A stretch of DNA of 64,000 nt, taken from the NCBI GenBank assembly GCA_050246595.1, contig JBFWVT010000018.1:1-64000 (forward strand), read 5' to 3'. A program made the position numbers and the translations under genes. This document shows positions 35,291 through 43,719 of the stretch, in pieces. The notes under the pieces were generated by a model, which was given only the letters and a program-made list of their open reading frames with translations, was not told the DNA's origin and did no database searches. The stretch is from DATARH01 sp050246595. Its GTDB lineage: Bacteria > Pseudomonadota > Alphaproteobacteria > ATCC43930 > CGMCC-115725. How positions within the stretch are numbered: position 1 is the stretch's first letter; each line of letters starts with the position of its first letter.

Positions 35291-36381
35291 TCCGGGCAGT
35301 TCCCCAACGCCGACAGCGCGTGCGCCACGAGTTTTCTGGTCAAGGTCGGAAGGGCGTGATCCTTGAAATCGCCGGGTTTCGCCCAGATCCCGGCGATCGG
35401 TTCGGTTGTCGTCCCGACGAGCAGGCCGAGTTCGAGCCGGAAATGCGTAAAGCCGTGGCGCACGGTTCCGGGCAGCGCGCGCCACTCCGTCTCGGCCGGT
35501 GCGACCGAGGCGGCCTCCGCTGCGTCCCACGGTGTCGCGCGCCAATCGGTCGAGGGCAGCTCGATCATGCCGCCGAGCAGCCCCTGTTCCGGGCGGCGGC
35601 ACAGCAGCACGGCTCCGTCCGCGCGGGTCAGCCAGAACGCCGCGCCATGACGCAGCGGCCGCTCCGGCTTTTCCGCCTGGGCCGGCAGGTCTTCGGCGAT
35701 GCCGAGAGCGGCGGCGGCGCAGTCGGCGCGCCACGGGCACAGCACGCAGCGCGGGGTTCGCGGCGTACACAGCGTCGCGCCCAGATCCATCATCGCTTGC
35801 GCGAAATCGCCGGCCCGCTGCTCCGGCACCAGCAAAGCGGCGAGCGCGCGCAGCCGTGACTTGCCGCCAGGCAGCGGGGTGCGTTCGGCGAACAGCCGTG
35901 CGACGACCCGCTCGACATTTCCGTCCACCGCCGCGACCGGGCGATCAAAGGCGATCGCCGCGATCGCCGCCGCCGTGTAATCGCCGATACCGGGCAGCGC
36001 GCGCAGCAAGGCCGGGTCGTCCGGAAAGCAACCGCCATATGTCGCGACGACTTCACGCGCGCAGGCGTGCAGATTGCGGGCGCGGGCGTAATAGCCGAGT
36101 CCTTGCCAGGCATGCAGCACCTCGTCGAGCGAGGCGGCGGCCAGCGCGCCGATATCGGGAAAACGCGCCACGAATCGGTCAAAATAGGGACCGACCGTTG
36201 CAACGGTCGTCTGCTGCAGCATGATCTCGCTGAGCCAGACGCGGTAAGGGTCGGGGCGCTGGCCGGGCACGGCGCGCCAGGGCAGCTCGCGACGATGGCG
36301 GTCGTACCAGACGAGCAGCGCCGCGGGATCGGGACGGCGAGCGAGCGGTGGCGCGTTCGATCGGGATCGGGGTGAAGGCAT
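35236..36381 (-). CDS. mutY: A/G-specific adenine DNA glycosylase
   Basis: MutY (381 residues) removes adenine mispaired with 8-oxoguanine. The glycosylase fold has E52 in LSEIMLQQT, the helix-hairpin-helix LPGIGDYTAAAIAAIAF, and the catalytic aspartate D153 in AVDGNVERV. The 4Fe-4S cluster ligands are C205, C212, C215 and C221 in the normal C-X6-C-X2-C-X5-C spacing. The C-terminal NUDIX-like domain for 8-oxoG recognition follows (WLTRADGAVLLCRRPEQGLL, GFTHFRLEL). The ATG at 36381-36379 overlaps the ATG of the divergent DUF721 gene by two bases. The 3' end runs 55 bp into the convergent hydrolase. Confidence 0.96.
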   Translation of the reverse strand: MPSPRSRSNAPPLARRPDPAALLVWYDRHRRELPWRAVPGQRPDPYRVWLSEIMLQQTTVATVGPYFDRFVARFPDIGALAAASLDEVLHAWQGLGYYARARNLHACAREVVATYGGCFPDDPALLRALPGIGDYTAAAIAAIAFDRPVAAVDGNVERVVARLFAERTPLPGGKSRLRALAALLVPEQRAGDFAQAMMDLGATLCTPRTPRCVLCPWRADCAAAALGIAEDLPAQAEKPERPLRHGAAFWLTRADGAVLLCRRPEQGLLGGMIELPSTDWRATPWDAAEAASVAPAETEWRALPGTVRHGFTHFRLELGLLVGTTTEPIAGIWAKPGDFKDHALPTLTRKLVAHALSALGNCPDQPASSSRVNSSGMLNIG

Positions 36382-36922
36382 GAACGATCGAGATGGGGAT
36401 CGCGAGACCGCGAGGGTAGCCGCCGATGCCGGCAAGGGCGCGCGCCGGTCCGGGCTGCGCCCGATCGGCGAGGCCGCCTCGCGCATTGCGGCGCCGATCG
36501 TCGCGCGCCGCGGCGGCGGCGTGCTGGCGCGGCTCAAGGCGGAATGGAGCGCGGTTGCCGGCGTCGATCTGGCCGCGCAGACCTGGCCCGAAAAACTCGG
36601 CCGCGACGGCGCGTTGAAACTTCGCGTGGCGCCGGGGTTTGCCCTCGACCTGCAACACCGCGCGCCGCTCGTCATCGACCGCATCAACATTTTTTTCGGA
36701 CGCGTCGCGGTCACGCGGCTCGTTCTCGCGCAGGGCCCCGTGCCCGTACCCGTGGCAGGCTCGGCGCCGGCCGGTCCGGTATCGTTTCCACGCGCGCCCG
36801 CGACGGGAGACGATGGCGGGGCATTCGATTCGCGCCTTGCCGGAATCGACGATCCGGAGCTGCGCGCCGCGCTGTCCGGTCTGGGAAGACTGGTTTTGTG
36901 CGCTTCGCGGCAGATCGGCTAG
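36380..36922 (+). CDS. DUF721/DciA-like protein
   Basis: A 180-residue member of the DUF721 family, whose characterised relative DciA helps load the replicative helicase. The core is LKAEWSAVAGVDLAAQTWPE, followed by LKLRVAPGFALDLQHRAPLVIDRINIFFG. The C-terminal third is low-complexity Pro/Ala. A helicase-loading role for alphaproteobacterial members is inference. The start codon shares the palindrome CATG (36379-36382) with mutY on the other strand, so each gene's ribosome-binding region lies inside the other's coding sequence. dsbA-like and smc genes follow on the same strand. Confidence 0.88.
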   Translation: MNDRDGDRETARVAADAGKGARRSGLRPIGEAASRIAAPIVARRGGGVLARLKAEWSAVAGVDLAAQTWPEKLGRDGALKLRVAPGFALDLQHRAPLVIDRINIFFGRVAVTRLVLAQGPVPVPVAGSAPAGPVSFPRAPATGDDGGAFDSRLAGIDDPELRAALSGLGRLVLCASRQIG

Positions 36923-37012
36923 CTCCGGCGATCCGGCTCCGCGCCCCGGTCTCGGGCGGTTGCCGGGAAGTGGGAGAACGGCTAACTCGCCCCTTCATAC
37001 TGGATGATTGCA

Positions 37013-37630
37013 ATGCGGAAAATCTGGGTTGCCTTGTTGTTTGCGACGGCGCTCGCCGCCGCGTTTCCCGCCACGGCGCAGGCTCCGCCCGACCGTGCCG
37101 CCCTGCTGCAAGTGATGCCGAAGGACCGTGTTCTCGGCCAGGCCGACGCGCCGATCACCATTATCGAATACGCCTCGCTGACATGCTCGCATTGCGCCGA
37201 CTTCCATAATGACGTCGTGCCTGAACTGAAACAGAAATGGCTCGACAGCGGCAAGGCCAAGCTGGTGCTGCGGCCGTTTCCGCTCGACCAGGTGGCATTG
37301 CGGGCCGAAATGCTGGCGCGCTGTCTGCCGCCCGAGCGGTATTACCCGATGATCGAGACGCTGTTCAAAGCGCAGGAGAAATGGGCGGTGCAGCAGTGGC
37401 GTCCGGCGCTCGAACGGATCGCGCGGTTTGCCGGGGTCGGCAACACGGAATTCGAGGCCTGTCTCGCGAACAAGGCGTTGGAGGACGAGATCGTGCAAAG
37501 CCGTCTGACCGCCTCGACGCAGCTCGACATCACCGGCACCCCGACGATCTTTGTCAACGGCAGAAAGTTCGAGGGGCGGCCGACGGCGCAGGCGCTGGAC
37601 GCGCTGCTGTCCGGCATGGCGAAATCCTGA
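37013..37630 (+). CDS. DsbA-family thiol-disulfide oxidoreductase (periplasmic)
   Basis: A 205-residue thioredoxin-fold protein exported by a signal peptide (RKIWVALLFATALAAAFPA, cleavage after AQA). The redox motif is CSHC (C58-C61) in EYASLTCSHCADFH, and the cis-proline loop is TGTPTIFVNG. This is the DsbA/Com1-like group that introduces or reshuffles disulfides in the periplasm. The ATG at 37013 has GGATGA 5 bp upstream; an in-frame ATG at 37004 is an alternative. Its place between DUF721 and smc is conserved in many alphaproteobacteria. Confidence 0.92.
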   Translation: MRKIWVALLFATALAAAFPATAQAPPDRAALLQVMPKDRVLGQADAPITIIEYASLTCSHCADFHNDVVPELKQKWLDSGKAKLVLRPFPLDQVALRAEMLARCLPPERYYPMIETLFKAQEKWAVQQWRPALERIARFAGVGNTEFEACLANKALEDEIVQSRLTASTQLDITGTPTIFVNGRKFEGRPTAQALDALLSGMAKS

Positions 37631-37655
37631 TCGCGCGAATTGGTTCCGGCGGGCG

Positions 37656-40600
37656 ATGCAGGTCGAGCGGCTCCGCCTTGCCGGTTTCAAATCGTTTGTC
37701 GAGCCGACCGAGCTGGTGATCGCGCCGGGGCTGACCGGTATTGTCGGGCCGAACGGTTGCGGCAAGTCCAACCTCGTCGAGGCGCTGCGCTGGGTCATGG
37801 GCGAAGCGTCGGCCAGACGACTGCGCGGCGGCGAGATGGACGACGTGATCTTTGGCGGTTCCGAACGCCGTCCGGCTCGCAACCTCGCCGACGTTTCCCT
37901 GACCGTTAACAACAGCGCGCGCGACGCACCGCTGGCGTTCAATGACAGCGCGATAATCGAGGTCGCACGGCGCATCGTGCGCGGCGGTGGCTCGACCTAT
38001 CGGATCAACGGGCGCGAGGTGCGCGCCCGCGACGTGCATCTGCTGTTCGCCGATGCGGCGTCCGGGCCGCATTCCGGCGCGCTGGTCGGACAGGGGCGGA
38101 TCGGTGCGCTGATCGCGGCAACACCGAGGGAGCGGCGCGCCCTGCTTGACCAAGCGGCCGGCACGGCCGGGCTTTATGCACGGCGTCACGAGGCCGAGTT
38201 GAAGCTGCGCGCCGCCGAGGAGAACCTGGCACGGCTGGGCGATGTGACCGCGACCCTGGCGGCGCAGATCGAGACGCTGAAGAAACAGGCGCGGCAGGCA
38301 ATGCGGTATCGCCGGCTCGGCGAGCAGATCCGCGAGACCGAGGCGCGGCTGCTGCATGTCAGGTGGCGGCAGGCCGCGGCCGAAGCCGAGCATCTTGCGG
38401 CTGCGCTGCGCGACGCGGAACGCGATCTCGCGGCGGCGGGCGACGACGCGCTCGGCCGCGAGCAGGCGCGCGCCCAGGCCGAGCTGGCATTGCCGCCGCT
38501 TCGCCAGCGCCAATCTTCGGCCGCGGCCGAATTGCAGCTTCTCGGACACGCAAGCGAGGCGCTCGATCAGGAACTCGCCAGGGTGACGGCGGCGCGCGCC
38601 GATTCCGAGCGGCGCCTGGCGCAGATTGCCGGCGACCGCGACCGCGAGACCGAGCGGCATACCGATGCCGAGGCCGCCCTGACCAGGCTCGCCAAGGAGC
38701 GCAGCGCTCTCGAAAGCGCCGGGGCCGGGGCAGACGACGAACACCGGGTTGCCGCAGCATGCGCGGAGTCGGCTGCCGGCAATCTTGCCGCCGCCGAAAC
38801 CCGGTTGCAGCAGGCGATCGAAGCCGCCGCTGCCGCCGAGGCGCGTCGCACCTCCCTCGAACGGCGGCGCCGCGAGCTGGTGGAACGCCGTGACCGGCTC
38901 GTGTCACGGCTTGCCGACAGCGAAAAGCAGCGCAGGCTGCTGCTCGCGGCGAGCGTATCTCCGGAAGCGGCCGAAGCGGCGAGCATGGCCGTTACGCAGG
39001 CCGCCGCTGATGCCGTGAGCGCCCGCGCCGCCGCGATGGAGACAGCCGAGCGTCTGGCTGCGGCGCAGCGATGCGAAGCCGCGGCATTCGAACGATCGCG
39101 CGACGCCGACCGCGTGCTGGCCCCGCTCGAAGCGGAAGCAAAGGCGCTGAGCCGAATTCTGGCGCCAGGCGATCGGTCTCGGGCGGAGGGACCGATGCTG
39201 CTGTCGCAGTTGCGTGTGAGCGCCGGGTTCGAGGCGGCGGTCGCGGCGCTGTTTGACGGCGAGTTGACCGCGCCGCTGGTGCCGGAGCCAGGGATCGCTC
39301 CAAGTGCGATCACGGGCGCCGGGTGGGTCGCGCTGGCGGCGTTCGACCCGGCACCGCTGCCCGACGGGGCGCGCCCGCTCGGGGAGGCAGTCGCGGCGCC
39401 GGCGGCGCTGGCGCGGTGTCTCGCGCATGCCGGCTGGGTCGAAACCGCGGCCGAGGGCTGGCGCCTGCAAGCCCGGCTTAGCCCGGGACAGAGCCTGGTG
39501 GATCGGGACGGCAGGCTGTGGCGCTGGGACGGCTTTGTGCGGATCGGCGCCGCCGCGAGCGCGGCGGCCGAGCAGTTGCGCCAGCGCAACCGGCTCGAAC
39601 AGCTGCAAAGCGAAATCGCCGAGGCGAGAACGCAAGCACAGCAGGCCGGCGAGCGCGCGGCGCATTGTCGTGCCCAACGCGAGACCGCGGCTGCCGCCGA
39701 GCGCGCCGCCGCAGTACGGTTGCGGCCCGCCGAGGAGCTTCTGGCGCGGGCGCGTCACGCCGAGACCGAGCTGTCGCGTCGCGGTCTTGCCGCCGAGGCG
39801 AAGCTTACCGCCATTGTCGAGGCGATCGACAGGATCACGACCGACCTCACCGAATCAGCAACGCAGATCGCCGAGGCCGACGGCGCGCTGGCGCTGCTGC
39901 CGGACCCGGCCGCTTCCCGCGCGGCGCTCGACAAGGCGCGATCCGGGGCGAGCGCGGCGCGCCGCCGCGACGCGGAGGCGCGTGCCGCGCTCGATCGCGT
40001 CGTCCGCACCGCGGAGGGGCGCCGGCGCCGACTGATGGCGATTGCCGGCGAGGCGGAGTCCTGGCGCAAACGGCGGGAAGATGCCGCGGCGCAGCAGGCG
40101 GTGCTGGCCGAGCGGCACGTCGCGGCGGCGGCGGAAATAGAGGCTTTGACTGCTCGTCCGCCGGCGATCGCCGCGGAACGCGAGGCGCTGGCCGGGAAAT
40201 CCGCCGCCGCGGCTGCCGAGCGGCGGGCGGCCGAAGCGGCGCTGACGGCGGCCGAGACGATGCTGCACCAGACGATTGAGGCGGCGCGCCGCGCCGAGGC
40301 GACAATTGCCGCCATGCGCGAATGCCGGGCCGGTTTGCAGGCGCATGGCGAGGCCGCCGCCGATACGCTCCGCCGGCTGCGCGCCGAAATTGGCGAGCGC
40401 CTCGGTATCGGCCCCGATGAACTCGACACGCTTGCCGGATCGAGCGGCGGGGCAGGGGATGGAGAGGGGATTGCGACCGATCTCGCCGCCCGGCTCGATC
40501 GGCTCGTCCGCGAGCGCAACGGAATGGGCGCGGTCAATCTGCTGGCGGCAACGCAGGCGGCCGAAATCGAGACCCGGCTCGACGGGTTGGAACGCGAGCG

Positions 40601-41150
40601 CGCCGATCTGATCGCGGCGATCGCGCGGCTGCGCCGCGGCATCGCGACGCTCGACCACGAGGGACGCAAGCGATTGACCGCCGCCTTCGACGCGCTGAAC
40701 GAGCATTTCGGAAACTTGTTCGCGCGGTTGTTCGGCGGCGGGCGCGCCGAACTCGCCTGGGCCGGCAGCGAAGACCCGCTCGAAGCCGGGCTCGACATCC
40801 TTGCCAGCCCGCCCGGCAAGCGTCTGGCGTCGCTGTCGCTGCTGTCCGGCGGCGAGCAGGCGCTGACCGCGATCGCGCTGATCTTCGCGATGTTCCTGAC
40901 GCATCCGGCGCCGATCTGCGTGCTCGATGAGGTCGATGCGCCGCTCGATGACGTCAATGTCGACGGGTTCTGCCGCCTGGTCTCCGATATCGCCGGGGCG
41001 ACCGGCACGCGGTTTCTGGTGATCACCCATCATCGCGTGACGATGGCGCATATGGACCGGCTGTTTGGCGTCACGATGGCCGAGCGCGGCGTCTCGCAAC
41101 TGGTCTCGGTCGATCTGGCGCGCGCCGCCGTGCTGCGGCAAACCGCCTGA
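37656..41150 (+). CDS. smc: Chromosome segregation ATPase SMC
   Basis: The 1164-residue SMC protein condenses and organises the chromosome with ScpA and ScpB. The Walker A motif GIVGPNGCGKSNLVEALRW is near the N-terminus. Two long alanine/glutamate/arginine-rich coiled coils flank a central hinge (about residues 500-650). The C-terminal head has the ABC signature LLSGGEQALTAIAL and Walker B CVLDEVDAPLDDVN. The ATG at 37656 is placed by the conserved start MQVERLRLAGFKSFVEP. It follows the dsbA-like gene by 25 bp. The coiled-coil codons are extremely GC-rich, producing long but meaningless antisense frames. Confidence 0.98.
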   Translation: MQVERLRLAGFKSFVEPTELVIAPGLTGIVGPNGCGKSNLVEALRWVMGEASARRLRGGEMDDVIFGGSERRPARNLADVSLTVNNSARDAPLAFNDSAIIEVARRIVRGGGSTYRINGREVRARDVHLLFADAASGPHSGALVGQGRIGALIAATPRERRALLDQAAGTAGLYARRHEAELKLRAAEENLARLGDVTATLAAQIETLKKQARQAMRYRRLGEQIRETEARLLHVRWRQAAAEAEHLAAALRDAERDLAAAGDDALGREQARAQAELALPPLRQRQSSAAAELQLLGHASEALDQELARVTAARADSERRLAQIAGDRDRETERHTDAEAALTRLAKERSALESAGAGADDEHRVAAACAESAAGNLAAAETRLQQAIEAAAAAEARRTSLERRRRELVERRDRLVSRLADSEKQRRLLLAASVSPEAAEAASMAVTQAAADAVSARAAAMETAERLAAAQRCEAAAFERSRDADRVLAPLEAEAKALSRILAPGDRSRAEGPMLLSQLRVSAGFEAAVAALFDGELTAPLVPEPGIAPSAITGAGWVALAAFDPAPLPDGARPLGEAVAAPAALARCLAHAGWVETAAEGWRLQARLSPGQSLVDRDGRLWRWDGFVRIGAAASAAAEQLRQRNRLEQLQSEIAEARTQAQQAGERAAHCRAQRETAAAAERAAAVRLRPAEELLARARHAETELSRRGLAAEAKLTAIVEAIDRITTDLTESATQIAEADGALALLPDPAASRAALDKARSGASAARRRDAEARAALDRVVRTAEGRRRRLMAIAGEAESWRKRREDAAAQQAVLAERHVAAAAEIEALTARPPAIAAEREALAGKSAAAAAERRAAEAALTAAETMLHQTIEAARRAEATIAAMRECRAGLQAHGEAAADTLRRLRAEIGERLGIGPDELDTLAGSSGGAGDGEGIATDLAARLDRLVRERNGMGAVNLLAATQAAEIETRLDGLERERADLIAAIARLRRGIATLDHEGRKRLTAAFDALNEHFGNLFARLFGGGRAELAWAGSEDPLEAGLDILASPPGKRLASLSLLSGGEQALTAIALIFAMFLTHPAPICVLDEVDAPLDDVNVDGFCRLVSDIAGATGTRFLVITHHRVTMAHMDRLFGVTMAERGVSQLVSVDLARAAVLRQTA

Positions 41151-41208
41151 TCCGGTTATCTCATTGAAATCACAGTAAAGATCGTGTCAGACGCGGAACG
41201 CCGTTCGA

Positions 41209-41237
41209 TTGACAGGCAGGCGGCGCCTGATTATGGT
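41209..41237 (+). promoter_or_regulatory. Sigma-70-type promoter for the F0 ATP synthase operon
   Basis: TTGACA (41209-41214), a 17-bp spacer, then TATGGT (41232-41237) fit the housekeeping promoter well. It lies about 50 bp before atpI in the gap after smc. No other gene could use it. Confidence 0.6.
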
Positions 41238-41290
41238 GCGCCGCGTTCCGGCTGCGAGGGCCGGAATCGATCGGTGTTGCGCTCCCCCAC

Positions 41291-41677
41291 ATGAGCGAAA
41301 GAGAGCCGCCGGACCGCTTGGCCCGCCTTGGCGAGCGCCTGAACCAGGCGCGTGCGGCGGCGGACCGCGACGCAAGACCGCGAACGGGTTCTCGCGATCC
41401 CGCGATGCAGCGCGGGATGGCGCTGGGGCTGCGCATCGGTCTCGAACTGGTGGTCGCGGTCCTGGTCGCAACCTTGCTGGGCTGGGGCATCGATCGCTGG
41501 CTGGGAACGGCCCCTTGGGTGGCGATCGCGATGTTCTTTCTCGGCGTCGCGGCCGGGATGGTGAACGTCTACCGGGCCGTTGCCAGGATACAGGCGCCGG
41601 TCGGAATGCGGCGTCCCGACGAGATCCAGGCGCGCGAGCGGCCGGGTCGGGACAAATGGGACGAGGACGAGGACTAG
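41291..41677 (+). CDS. atpI: ATP synthase accessory protein AtpI
   Basis: A 128-residue AtpI family protein with two membrane helices (LGLRIGLELVVAVLVATLLG and a second from WVAIAMFFLGVAAGMVNVY). AtpI assists assembly of the c ring and handles magnesium in some species. The hydrophilic N-terminus and the DKWDEDED end are typical of alphaproteobacteria. It leads the F0 operon atpI-atpB-atpE-atpG-atpF. Confidence 0.93.
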   Translation: MSEREPPDRLARLGERLNQARAAADRDARPRTGSRDPAMQRGMALGLRIGLELVVAVLVATLLGWGIDRWLGTAPWVAIAMFFLGVAAGMVNVYRAVARIQAPVGMRRPDEIQARERPGRDKWDEDED

Positions 41678-41684
41678 CGTCGCG

Positions 41685-42410
41685 ATGGATATTCATCCGC
41701 TGGAGCAGTTCGAAATCCGCCGGATCATCCCGTTGGAGATCGCCGGCGTCGATATTTCGTACACGAATTCGGCGCTGATGATGACGCTCGTCGTCATCGC
41801 GATCACGGCGCTGATCGTCTTGGGGATGCGCAGTGCGGCGCTGGTGCCCGGGCGCGTGCAGTCCGTCGCCGAAATGCTCTACGAGTTCGTCGTCGACATG
41901 GTCGACACCAATGCCGGGCACGGCGCGCGGCCGTTTGTACCGTTCGTCTTTACCCTGTTCATGTTCATCCTGTTCGCGAATTTGTTCGGACTGATCCCGT
42001 GGAGCTTTACGGTGACGAGCCATATCGTCGTCACCTTCGCGCTCGCGATCATCGTGTTCATCGGCGTGACGATCGTTGGAATCGTCAGACACGGGTTCGG
42101 CTTTCTGCGGCTGTTCGTGCCGCATGGCGTGCCCGCGGTACTGCTGGTTCTGCTCGTGCCGATCGAAATCCTGTCCTACATCATCCGGCCGTTCACGCTG
42201 TCGATCCGACTGTTCGCCAACATGCTGGCCGGTCATACGATGCTGGCGATCTTCGCCAGTTTTGCCGCCGCGATCGGGGTTCTGGCGATCGCCCCGATCG
42301 GCATCAACATCGCGCTGTACGGGATCGAGTTCCTGGTGGCGGTGCTTCAGGCCTATGTCTTCGCGGTGCTGACCTGCCTGTACCTGCACGATGCGCTGCA
42401 TCTGCACTGA
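41685..42410 (+). CDS. atpB: ATP synthase F0 subunit a
   Basis: Subunit a (241 residues) forms the two proton half-channels next to the c ring. The essential arginine is in the segment FTLSIRLFANMLAGHTM, and the C-terminal helix carries EFLVAVLQAYVFAVLTCLYL. Five to six hydrophobic helices are visible. The ATG at 41685 begins MDIHPLEQFEI, the usual alphaproteobacterial start, 8 bp after the atpI stop. Longer upstream frames overlap atpI and were rejected. Confidence 0.97.
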   Translation: MDIHPLEQFEIRRIIPLEIAGVDISYTNSALMMTLVVIAITALIVLGMRSAALVPGRVQSVAEMLYEFVVDMVDTNAGHGARPFVPFVFTLFMFILFANLFGLIPWSFTVTSHIVVTFALAIIVFIGVTIVGIVRHGFGFLRLFVPHGVPAVLLVLLVPIEILSYIIRPFTLSIRLFANMLAGHTMLAIFASFAAAIGVLAIAPIGINIALYGIEFLVAVLQAYVFAVLTCLYLHDALHLH

Positions 42411-42458
42411 GCGCGTTTTCGTCGTCGCATTTTCCCACTTCGTGAAAGGAACAGAGAA

Positions 42459-42686
42459 ATGGATCTTGCTGCCGCCAAGATGATCGGAGCCGGGCTTGCC
42501 TGCTTCGCGCTGATCGGAGCCGGTCTCGCGATCGGCAACGTGTTCTCGTCGTTGATCAATGCGGTCGCGCGCAACCCCGCCTCGCAGTCGCAGGTGCAGC
42601 CCTTCGCGTTTCTCGGCTTCGCGCTGGCCGAGGCGACCGGATTGTTCGGTCTCGCGATCGCGTTTCTGATCCTGTTCGTGTTCTAG
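42459..42686 (+). CDS. atpE: ATP synthase F0 subunit c
   Basis: A 75-residue hairpin proteolipid forming the rotating ring. The two membrane helices are joined by the polar loop ARNPASQ (RNP at 38-40), and the proton-binding carboxylate is E58 in FALAEATGLFG. There is no sodium-binding signature, so proton coupling is expected. AAAGGA lies upstream at a good distance. It lies between atpB and atpG. Confidence 0.97.
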   Translation: MDLAAAKMIGAGLACFALIGAGLAIGNVFSSLINAVARNPASQSQVQPFAFLGFALAEATGLFGLAIAFLILFVF

Positions 42687-42714
42687 CGGGCGTTCCGGAC
42701 GGGAGCGCACCCGT

Positions 42715-43209
42715 ATGCCGCAACTCAATCCTGAAAGCTTCCCGTCGCAGCTGTTCTGGCTCGCCGTTACCTTCGTGGTCCTCTACGTGCTGATGGCCTG
42801 GGTCGGGATACCGCGCCTTTCCGGCGTGATCGAGGCAAGGCGGCGGCGGCGCGAGGACGATCTGGCGCGTGCCGCCGAAATGCAGGCCGAGGCGGAAGCG
42901 GCAAACCAGGAATTTCAGCGCGCCATGGCCGAGGCGCGGGCGCAGGCCCAGGCGGTGCTGAAGGAAACCTCGGACCGGCTCGCCGCCGAGGCGGCGGAGC
43001 GGCAGCGCATGCTCGCCGCCTCGCTCGCCGAACAGGTTGATGAAGCCGAGCGCCGTATCGCCGCGACAAAGCAGCAGGCGCTTGCCGAGGTGCGCGGGAT
43101 CGCGGTCGATGTCGGTCGCTCGGTCGTCGAAAAGCTGACCGGCGCCGCACCAAACGAAGCCGGGGTCGCCGCGGCGGTGGACCGGGTGCTGGCGGGGCCG
43201 GTGCGATGA
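42715..43209 (+). CDS. atpG: ATP synthase F0 subunit b'
   Basis: The b' peripheral-stalk subunit, 164 residues: one N-terminal membrane helix (SQLFWLAVTFVVLYVLMAWV), then a long charged helix (ARRRRREDDLARAAEMQAE, and further). A paired b and b' is typical of alphaproteobacteria and photosynthetic bacteria. Its stop overlaps the start of atpF (ATGA, 43206-43209), coupling the two. The symbol atpG for b' follows common alphaproteobacterial usage and should not be confused with the gamma subunit. Confidence 0.95.
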   Translation: MPQLNPESFPSQLFWLAVTFVVLYVLMAWVGIPRLSGVIEARRRRREDDLARAAEMQAEAEAANQEFQRAMAEARAQAQAVLKETSDRLAAEAAERQRMLAASLAEQVDEAERRIAATKQQALAEVRGIAVDVGRSVVEKLTGAAPNEAGVAAAVDRVLAGPVR

Positions 43210-43697
43210 GTGCATTGCTGCAAGACTACCATTTCTGGGTGCTGGTCTCGTTCCTGATCTTTGTCGCTCTGGCCTGGAAGCCGGCGGTCCGCGGGATCAC
43301 CAGCACCCTCGACAACCGGGCAGTGCGAATTCGTGGCGAACTCGACGAGGCACGCCGGTTGCGCGACGAGGCCGAGCAACTGCTCGCCGAATACCGCCGG
43401 CAAGAGCGCGAGGGGGCGGCCCAAGCGCAATCGATCATCGCTCATGCCAAGGAGGAGGCCGAGCGCATCGCGGCGCAGGCGGCCAGGGACCTCGACCTGC
43501 TGCTGGCACGCCGTCAGCGTCTCGCCGAGGAGCGCATCGCTCAGGCCGAGGCCCGTGCCGCCGCCGAGGTCCGCGCCGCGGCAGTCGATACCGCGATTGC
43601 CGCGGCCCGCGAGGTCATCGCGTCGCAGGTCGATGAGCGGCGCGGCGGCGCGCTGATCGATTCGGCTATTGCCGCGTTGCCGCAGCGTTTGCGCTGA
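43206..43697 (+). CDS. atpF: ATP synthase F0 subunit b
   Basis: Subunit b (163 residues) pairs with b' to hold the F1 head against rotation. The N-terminal membrane helix is FWVLVSFLIFVALAWKPAV, followed by an amphipathic coiled coil rich in Ala, Glu and Arg. It is translationally coupled to atpG and is the last F0 gene; the F1 genes are not in the window, as is usual where F0 and F1 operons are separate. Confidence 0.95.
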   Translation: MSALLQDYHFWVLVSFLIFVALAWKPAVRGITSTLDNRAVRIRGELDEARRLRDEAEQLLAEYRRQEREGAAQAQSIIAHAKEEAERIAAQAARDLDLLLARRQRLAEERIAQAEARAAAEVRAAAVDTAIAAAREVIASQVDERRGGALIDSAIAALPQRLR

Positions 43698-43719
43698 ACC
43701 CCGGCACGGAATCGGGCAG

